Origin: Campylobacterales bacterium
GTDB lineage: Bacteria; Campylobacterota; Campylobacteria; Campylobacterales; QNZT01
DNA length: 32,323 nt
Direction: 5' to 3'
Assembly (NCBI GenBank): GCA_027081145.1
Contig: JALWLB010000166.1
Location: 1 to 32,323, forward strand
In this document: positions 26,300 to 32,323 of the stretch, one piece after another
Layout: every line of letters begins with the position of its first letter
Numbering within the stretch: the first letter of the stretch is position 1
Made by a program: the position numbers and the translations under genes
The notes under the pieces: generated by a model
Database searches by the model: none
Seen by the model: the letters and a program-made list of their open reading frames with translations, nothing else
Told to the model about the DNA's origin: nothing

Positions 26300-27715
26300 G
26301 TGATTGCTTATAAACAGATACTGTTTGATCAATTTACACCAATTTGTATATACCAAAAGCTAAAAGAGAGATTTAAAGATGATCTCTCTTTTTTGTTTGA
26401 GAGTGCCATCAACTCTGATAAAGGAAATTATAGCTATATATTTATCGGATATTCTCAAAGAGTCTCTTATAAAGATAAAATCACCTATTTTACAGATGAA
26501 AATAAAAATACAAAAGAGTTACAAACCAATCCATTTGATTTTTTAAAAGAGTATTATAAAGATATTGATCCTACAAATTATCAAAATCTTGCAAAAAAAT
26601 TAGATATCGGTTATGTGGATGGATTTGTTGGATACATCGGATATGATAGTGTGAAAATATTTGAGCCTATCTTAAATAACTCTATGGATAAACTAAAGAG
26701 TGAATTAGATATTTCAGATATCGATCTTATAAGACCAAATTTGACAGTTGTCTATTCTCACAAAACAAATAAATTAACACTTCTATCCTACACAAAAGAG
26801 TTTGAGACCTCTCTTGATGATATTATCAAATATCTAAAAGAACCTACCAATCATGTAGAGATAAAAAAGAGTAAAATCGATAAAAAAAGAGGAGAATTTT
26901 CGATAAATAAAGAGAAATTTTTTGATATCATTGATGATGCAAAAGAGATGATAAGAAGTGGTGAAATATTTCAAATTTTAATTTCAAATAGATTTACTCA
27001 ATATGCCACTATAGATAAACTTAGTTTTTATCGCCTTTTAAGAAGCAAAAACCCCTCCCCTTATATGTTTTTACTAGATTTTAAAGATTTTTCTATCGTT
27101 GGAAGCTCACCTGAAGTGATGGTAGGGCTACATGATAGACATATACTTCTTAGACCAATTGCTGGAACTAGAAGACGAGGTGATAGTATCCAAAGAGATA
27201 AAGAGCTAGAGCTGGAAATGTTAAATGATGAAAAAGAGAGAGCTGAGCATTTAATGTTGGTTGATCTTGGTAGAAACGATGTTGGTAAAGTTGCAAAAAT
27301 AGCAACTGTAAAAGTTACCCAAATGATGAGAGTTGAGAGATACTCTCATGTAATGCATATGGTAAGTGATATAGATGCTATTTTGGATAAAAAATATGAT
27401 ATGTTTGATCTATTTGCCGCAACATTTACAGCAGGAACTATGACAGGAGCTCCAAAAATACGAGCAATGCAATTAATAGCAAAATATGAAGGATTAAAAA
27501 GAGAATTTTATAGTGGAGCTATAGGGTATTTTGGATTTGATGGAAATATGGATAGTGCAATAGCTATAAGAACCGCATATTTAGATGATGAAAAAATTGT
27601 CTTTCAAGCTGGAGCTGGTATAGTAGCAGATAGCCAAAAAGAGCTTGAATTTTTGGAAGTCAATAACAAACTAGGTGCTATGATGAGTACGCTAAAGGAG
27701 TTAGAGGATGAGTAA
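26300..27715 (+). CDS. trpE: Anthranilate synthase component I
   Basis: [12 protein letters not shown] (Ala, as in TrpE, rather than the PIKGT of PabB), SFLFES feedback-like motif, [22 protein letters not shown]. Confidence 0.88.
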   Translation: MIAYKQILFDQFTPICIYQKLKERFKDDLSFLFESAINSDKGNYSYIFIGYSQRVSYKDKITYFTDENKNTKELQTNPFDFLKEYYKDIDPTNYQNLAKKLDIGYVDGFVGYIGYDSVKIFEPILNNSMDKLKSELDISDIDLIRPNLTVVYSHKTNKLTLLSYTKEFETSLDDIIKYLKEPTNHVEIKKSKIDKKRGEFSINKEKFFDIIDDAKEMIRSGEIFQILISNRFTQYATIDKLSFYRLLRSKNPSPYMFLLDFKDFSIVGSSPEVMVGLHDRHILLRPIAGTRRRGDSIQRDKELELEMLNDEKERAEHLMLVDLGRNDVGKVAKIATVKVTQMMRVERYSHVMHMVSDIDAILDKKYDMFDLFAATFTAGTMTGAPKIRAMQLIAKYEGLKREFYSGAIGYFGFDGNMDSAIAIRTAYLDDEKIVFQAGAGIVADSQKELEFLEVNNKLGAMMSTLKELEDE

Positions 27716-28493
27716 AAAATTTACCATTTTTGGAAATCCTGTAAAACACTCACTATCACCAAAAATGCACACATATGCAATTGAAGGTTTAAATCTTGAT
27801 GCAACCTATACAAAGACTTTACTAGAAGATGGCAAAAAGTTAAAAGAGCTATTTTTAAAAAATTTTGATGGAGCAAGTGTTACAATTCCACACAAAGAGA
27901 TCGCTTTTGAGCTTTGTGATGAAGTGGATGATTTAGCAAAATCTATAAAGGCTGTAAATACTCTAATCAAAAAAGATAATAAAATGGTAGGCTATAATAC
28001 AGATGCAACCGGTTTTTATAGATCTATAAAAGAGTTTGAGGGTATAAAAAGTGCTCTTATTTTAGGAGCTGGAGGAAGTGCAAAAGCGATAAGCACAATT
28101 TTAAAAACAAACCAGATATCATGTAGCATTTTAAATCGATCGAGTGAGAGATTAAAACATTTTAAAAACTTAGGTTTTGAAACTTTTACATGGGATGATC
28201 TTTTTAAAAAGAATTTTGATCTTATTATAAATACAACTTCAGCTGGATTAAATGATAGTAGCCTTCCTTGTCCTAAAGATATCATGTATGATATATTTTC
28301 AAATGCAAAATATGCAATCGATATAATTTATAATATCAACACACCATTTTTACAATTAGCAAAAAAATTTAATCTAAAAAATAAAGATGGCTCTGATATG
28401 CTTTTATATCAAGGGATAGAAGCTTTTAATCTCTTTTATGATAACAGGTTTTCATACGATATAATAGAAAAATTTATGAAAAAAGCTTTCTAA
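27708..28493 (+). CDS. aroE: Shikimate dehydrogenase
   Basis: FGNPVKHSLSPKMH, GASVTIPHKE, AVNTLIKKDNKMVGYNTDATGFYRS, LILGAGGSAKAI. Confidence 0.96.
   Translation: MSKKFTIFGNPVKHSLSPKMHTYAIEGLNLDATYTKTLLEDGKKLKELFLKNFDGASVTIPHKEIAFELCDEVDDLAKSIKAVNTLIKKDNKMVGYNTDATGFYRSIKEFEGIKSALILGAGGSAKAISTILKTNQISCSILNRSSERLKHFKNLGFETFTWDDLFKKNFDLIINTTSAGLNDSSLPCPKDIMYDIFSNAKYAIDIIYNINTPFLQLAKKFNLKNKDGSDMLLYQGIEAFNLFYDNRFSYDIIEKFMKKAF
28463..28489 (+). repeat. Direct repeat copy 1 (aroE 3' end)
   Basis: AATAGAAAAATTTATGAAAAAAGCTTT, identical to 28944-28970. Confidence 0.97.
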
Positions 28494-28541
28494 AGCATAA
28501 CTTTTATATTTTTACAAAAAGCATAAAGATAGACATTTGTA

Positions 28542-28775
28542 TCAAAATATACCATCTATTATCTCATCTGTATTGGTAGCATTTTGATATGTAAGCTTTA
28601 CTTTATTGTTAGAGCTTTTTACAAGTTTATAAAACTCTTCTAAATCTTTGTTATTAGCAATCGAAGTATCTTTTATCTTTATATCTTTTATCATACCATC
28701 TTTGAGACTTTCTAAGAGCTCTAAAACTTGATCAGTATATTTATCATCTATATCTATCATAACTGTTTGCACCAT
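28542..28775 (-). CDS. Small antitoxin-like protein (77 aa), orphan
   Basis: MVQTVMIDIDDKYTDQVLELLESLKDGMIKDIKI resembles small antitoxin N-termini; AGGAG ribosome-binding site upstream; no adjacent toxin ORF. Confidence 0.5.
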   Translation of the reverse strand: MVQTVMIDIDDKYTDQVLELLESLKDGMIKDIKIKDTSIANNKDLEEFYKLVKSSNNKVKLTYQNATNTDEIIDGIF

Positions 28776-28798
28776 AAACTCCTATTATCTTTAAAATG

Positions 28799-28804
28799 AT
28801 TATA
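28799..28804 (-). promoter_or_regulatory. Candidate -10 (TATAAT on minus) for the 77-aa gene
   Basis: Minus strand reads ATATGATATAATCATTTT 24 nt upstream of the ATG. Confidence 0.5.
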
Positions 28805-28867
28805 TCATATTTTTAAAACATAAATTGTATTCATAAGAAAAATCATATTATTTGAAGATATTTTTGC

Positions 28868-28873
28868 TACAAT
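28868..28873 (+). promoter_or_regulatory. Candidate -10 (TACAAT) for flgS-hemH inside the inserted segment
   Basis: ATATTTTTGCTACAATAGC resembles a T-rich extended -10 element. Confidence 0.45.
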
Positions 28874-28900
28874 AGCTCTCATAAAGAGCCTTCTTTACTC

Positions 28901-28929
28901 TGCAAAATCACTATTTGTGATAATTTGCA
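28901..28929. promoter_or_regulatory. Imperfect palindrome, possible operator or hairpin
   Basis: TGCAAAATCACTATTTGTGATAATTTGCA; arms TGCAAA..TCAC / GTGA..TTTGCA. Confidence 0.4.
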
Positions 28930-28943
28930 AGTGGCTTGATATA

Positions 28944-28970
28944 AATAGAAAAATTTATGAAAAAAGCTTT
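28944..28970 (+). repeat. Direct repeat copy 2, immediately upstream of the histidine kinase gene
   Basis: AATAGAAAAATTTATGAAAAAAGCTTT, identical to 28463-28489; GATATA upstream also shared with a 1-nt indel. Confidence 0.97.
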
Positions 28971-28973
28971 TAG

Positions 28974-30008
28974 ATGATAGATAAAACACTTCTTGATAAT
29001 TTAAATGATAAAGATAAAGAGAGCTTAAAGTGGACACTGGAGAATCTAATATCTCAAACATACTCAGTTGAGAGTGAATATAAAAAATTAAATCTATCCT
29101 ATCAAAATTTACAAGGTTTTTTAAACCAAATAGTGGAGGCTTTACCAAATGCACTATGGGTTTTGAATGAAGATGAGAGTATATATTTGCAAAATAGTGA
29201 AGCTAAAAAGGTTTCAAATTTAATAAAGCGTATAGATTTACAAAATAGTAGTAGCGAAATAGAGTATAAAAGAAAGATATATTTAGTAAAAACAAAACAG
29301 ATAGATAATAAAACAATTATAAGTGCAACAGATATAACTGAACAAAAAAGGGGTGAGAGATTGGCTTCTATGGGACAAATTGCGGCTCATCTTTCACATG
29401 AAATTAGAAATCCAATAGGAGCAATCTCTCTTTTATCTTCAACATTGATGCAAAAGGTAAAACCAGATAATAAACAGATTGTAAAAGAGATACAAAAATC
29501 TATATATAGAGTTGAGAGGATCATAAAATCGACTCTACTTTTTACAAAAGGGGTAGAGATATCTAAAGAGATCTTTTCACTAGATGAGTTAAAAGAGCAG
29601 ATCAAAGAGGCAAAAAATTACTACTCAACCACAAAAGAGATAAAGTTAAATATAGAGTTTGCTAAAAAAGATATATATGCAGATTTTGATCTACTCTCTA
29701 TGGTAATGCAAAACTTTTTATACAATGCGATAGATGCCATTGAAGAGGAGGATGAAAAAGAGAGTGGAGTTGTAACATTTATCTATCAAGATGAAAAAAC
29801 AGATGATATATTTATCATAAAAGATAGTGGTGCCAAAATTAAAAATAAAAATATTTTATTTGAACCGTTTCAAACCACAAAAACAAAAGGTCATGGATTA
29901 GGACTTGCACTCTCTTTAGAGATTATAAAAGCTCATGGTGGTAAAATTTCTCTTTTAAAAGATGAAAAAGGGTTTAAAATATCTATAAAAAAATGGAAAA
30001 AGATTTGA
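28974..30008 (+). CDS. flgS: Cytoplasmic sensor histidine kinase, FlgS-like (NtrB type)
   Basis: PAS-like N-terminus, H-box LASMGQIAAHLSHEIRNPIGAISLLSS, N-box MQNFLYNAIDAIEEE, G2 KTKGHGLGLALSLEIIKAHGG; size and architecture as in Campylobacterota FlgS. Confidence 0.7.
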   Translation: MIDKTLLDNLNDKDKESLKWTLENLISQTYSVESEYKKLNLSYQNLQGFLNQIVEALPNALWVLNEDESIYLQNSEAKKVSNLIKRIDLQNSSSEIEYKRKIYLVKTKQIDNKTIISATDITEQKRGERLASMGQIAAHLSHEIRNPIGAISLLSSTLMQKVKPDNKQIVKEIQKSIYRVERIIKSTLLFTKGVEISKEIFSLDELKEQIKEAKNYYSTTKEIKLNIEFAKKDIYADFDLLSMVMQNFLYNAIDAIEEEDEKESGVVTFIYQDEKTDDIFIIKDSGAKIKNKNILFEPFQTTKTKGHGLGLALSLEIIKAHGGKISLLKDEKGFKISIKKWKKI

Positions 30009-30949
30009 AAAAAGCATTGGTTTTATTAAATATGGGAGCTCCACGAGATTTAGATGAAGTTGGAGTTTTTTTAAAAAATATGTTTAATGATAAAAATATC
30101 ATAACAACAAAAAGTGCTCTTTTAAGAAAATTTATCGCTTTTATGATTGTTTTAACAAGATCCAAAGAGGCAAAGAGTAACTATAAACATTTAGGCTCAA
30201 AATCTCCACTGCTAAAGCATACAGATAACTTGATCAACAAATTAAAAGATCACTTTGATGAGTATCTAATCTCCTCTATCATGAGATATACTCCACCATT
30301 TGCCATAGATGAGCTAAAGTGGCTAAAAGCAAAAAAGGTTGAAGAGATAGTTCTATTTCCACTATATCCTCAATACTCAACAACAACTACAAAATCGTCT
30401 CTTGAAGATTTTTATATATCATGTAAAGAGATAGATTATCATCCTAAAATTGTAGAGATAAAAAACTTTTATGATAATAGACTTTATAATCAAGCAATAA
30501 TAGAAAATATCAAAAAAACATTAGAGAATAAAGATGCAAATGAGTTTGATCTAATCTTTTCAGCCCACTCTCTTCCTCAAAAGATAGTAGATAGTGGAGA
30601 TCCTTATCAAAAAGAGACTCTTATAAATGTTGATATACTTGAAAATATGCTAAAAGAGGAGGGAATTAATTTTAATAAAATCCATTTAGCTTATCAATCA
30701 AAATTAGGTCCTATAAAGTGGCTTGAACCTTCGCTGGAGAGTAAATTAAAAGAGCTTTTAAATAAAAGAGTTTTAATCTATCCAATATCTTTTATATTAG
30801 ATAACTCTGAGACTGAGTTTGAGCTTGATATTGAGTATAAAGAGTTGGCTAATGAGTTAGGATATGAGGAGTATTTGGTATCAAAGTGTTTAAATGATAG
30901 TGATCTTTTTATAAAGGCTATGCAAGATATTATAAATAAAGCTACATGA
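29993..30949 (+). CDS. hemH: Ferrochelatase
   Basis: KALVLLNMGAPRDLDEVGVFLKNMFND, LFPLYPQYSTTTTKSS, LIFSAHSLPQKIVDSGDPY. Confidence 0.95.
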   Translation: MEKDLKKALVLLNMGAPRDLDEVGVFLKNMFNDKNIITTKSALLRKFIAFMIVLTRSKEAKSNYKHLGSKSPLLKHTDNLINKLKDHFDEYLISSIMRYTPPFAIDELKWLKAKKVEEIVLFPLYPQYSTTTTKSSLEDFYISCKEIDYHPKIVEIKNFYDNRLYNQAIIENIKKTLENKDANEFDLIFSAHSLPQKIVDSGDPYQKETLINVDILENMLKEEGINFNKIHLAYQSKLGPIKWLEPSLESKLKELLNKRVLIYPISFILDNSETEFELDIEYKELANELGYEEYLVSKCLNDSDLFIKAMQDIINKAT

Positions 30950-30951
30950 TA

Positions 30952-31560
30952 TTAAACAATCTTTGGCAGATGCCAATTTTTATAATATGCCACAAGTCTA
31001 AGTATCATACCAAATCCAAAAACCATCAAAATAGTAATAAAATTTAAAAGATCTATTTGATTAAGCAGATATATCAAAACTCCAACCAAAATTGCTACAC
31101 TTCCATAAAATTCGCTAACTAGCACAAATGGAATTTTATTTATAAGCATATCTCTCATAACTCCGCCACCTACTGCTGTTATAAAAGCCAATAAAACCAC
31201 ACCAAAGAAGTTAAAATCAACTTCAACCGCTACAATGGCTCCAGAGATAGCAAAAGAGACTAAACCTAAAGTATCACTTATGATAAAAAATGGACTTTTT
31301 TCAATTTTTTCAAATCTATGAAGTTTTAACAAAATTGCAAAAAAGACAACAACTATTACCAAAATAGAGGCTAAGTTATTATGAAATGCAAATAGCTCTC
31401 TATTACTTAAAATATCTCTAACAACTCCACCACCAAGAGCTGTTAAAAAAGCAGCTAGTGCAATACCCAAAATATCGAGCTTATTCCAAGTAGCTATAAA
31501 AAAACCACTCAAAGAAAAAGATACTATCCCAACAATCTCTGCTACTTCTAAAATATTCAA
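30952..31560 (-). CDS. TRIC/UPF0126 (YicG/YadS) family membrane protein
   Basis: Duplicated GGGVVRDIL / GGGVMRDML motifs. Track start 31683 overlaps the divergent SLC13 ORF; TTG at 31558-31560 (MNILEVAEIVGIVSFSLSGFF) is the more family-like start. Confidence 0.85.
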   Translation of the reverse strand: MNILEVAEIVGIVSFSLSGFFIATWNKLDILGIALAAFLTALGGGVVRDILSNRELFAFHNNLASILVIVVVFFAILLKLHRFEKIEKSPFFIISDTLGLVSFAISGAIVAVEVDFNFFGVVLLAFITAVGGGVMRDMLINKIPFVLVSEFYGSVAILVGVLIYLLNQIDLLNFITILMVFGFGMILRLVAYYKNWHLPKIV

Positions 31561-31612
31561 TGCTATACTACTCCCAAAAGAAGTTATTATAACAAAACTA
31601 GGAAAATAGTAG

Positions 31613-32323
31613 ATGAGAGATATATTTATAGCTTTACTTATTGGAGTCTTTTTCTTTGGAATATCATTAATTGGCTTTAGCAATGAGCATTCACTTTTGA
31701 TTGGTGTTGTTGCATTTTTGGTAGCTTTATGGACAAATGCGGCTTTGCCTCTTGGGGTGGTCTCTTTATTGCCACTTATACTATTTCCATCTCTTGGTAT
31801 TCTTGATGTAAAAGAGGTTGCTCCAAATTATGCTAAGACTATTATATTTTTATTTATTGGTGGTTTTATGATGGCAATTGCGGTTGAAAAAATTGGACTT
31901 CATAAATACTTTAGTGCAAAACTTCTCTCATTTTTTCCAAAAACTTCAACCGGTATTATATATGCTCTTTCTATAACTGCTGCACTTTTGAGTGCAATAT
32001 TATCAAATACAACTATCACACTTATGCTAATGCCAATAGCACTCTTTTTAACTCAAAATATAAAATTAAAGGTTAGATTTTTATTAGCAATCGCATATGG
32101 AGCTAGTATAGGAGGTATAATAACTCCAATAGGAACTGCTCCAAATATGCTACTTCTTGGATTTTTAGAAGATAAGGGATTAAACTATCCTACATTTGGA
32201 GAGTGGGTATTTATGGTAGCTCCTGTTGCTATTTTGATGCTTCTTTGTGTTCCATATATACTCTCAAGAAGTGTAAAAGATGAGTGTGTCAAAGAGATAG
32301 ATTCAAAAATACCACCTTTAGAT
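31613..32323 (+). CDS. SLC13/DASS family (divalent anion:Na+) transporter, partial
   Basis: Not in the ORF track (open at edge). MRDIFIALLIGVFFFGISLIGFSNEHSLLIGVVAFLVALWTNAALPLGVVSLLPLILFP...FLFIGGFMMAIAVEKIGLH...SAILSNTTITLMLMPIAL...YGASIGGIITPIGTAPNMLLLGFL. Confidence 0.93.
   Translation, partial: MRDIFIALLIGVFFFGISLIGFSNEHSLLIGVVAFLVALWTNAALPLGVVSLLPLILFPSLGILDVKEVAPNYAKTIIFLFIGGFMMAIAVEKIGLHKYFSAKLLSFFPKTSTGIIYALSITAALLSAILSNTTITLMLMPIALFLTQNIKLKVRFLLAIAYGASIGGIITPIGTAPNMLLLGFLEDKGLNYPTFGEWVFMVAPVAILMLLCVPYILSRSVKDECVKEIDSKIPPLD

Noticed and set aside
656-27715. trpG and trpE being about 25 kb apart as evidence of rearrangement
   Set aside because: The amidotransferase may be PabA or amphibolic, and split trpE/trpG locations are common.
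31561-31683. N-terminal 41 residues of the 243-aa TRIC/UPF0126 ORF
   Set aside because: Overlaps the start of the divergent SLC13 gene and does not look like the family N-terminus; TTG at 31558-31560 gives the expected about 203-aa protein.

Overview
The window is 32.3 kb of AT-rich DNA that looks chromosomal and Campylobacterota-like; the gene order gatC-pilT-cvpA-fur-lysS-glyA-DUF1882-SPOR-trpE-aroE is typical of that phylum. The left half (about 1-15.6 kb, minus strand) is a surface-polysaccharide (O-antigen) locus. It holds a partial GT39-like membrane protein, trpG/pabA, an initiating sugar-phosphate transferase, an orphan MntA-type nucleotidyltransferase, GT2 enzymes, an internally deleted acyltransferase, a methyltransferase plus kinase-like/coiled-coil gene pair, Wzt/Wzm ABC transporter genes and rmlBDCA. 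Next come hisG, coaX, a small unknown gene, a tyrosine recombinase, a beta-propeller lipoprotein and a YfgM-like gene on the minus strand, then the housekeeping block on the plus strand ending in flgS-like, hemH and an SLC13 transporter. The most interesting signals are: (1) a split WbdD-like capping/molecular-ruler candidate next to Wzm/Wzt, with a 42-bp tandem duplication inside the coiled coil; (2) a four-helix-bundle gene sitting between rmlD and rmlB, flanked by related repeats in opposite orientation (including a 28-bp minisatellite), with repeat DNA translated into the N-terminus and an internal loop of RmlB; (3) a roughly 0.48-kb insertion between aroE and flgS bounded by a 27-nt perfect direct repeat of the aroE 3' end, carrying an orphan antitoxin-like gene and divergent promoters; (4) an acyltransferase-3 gene with an apparent in-frame internal deletion at an A9 tract; (5) a YfgM-BamB-like gene pair. 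All assignments come from reading the sequence and recalled family motifs; no database search was run.
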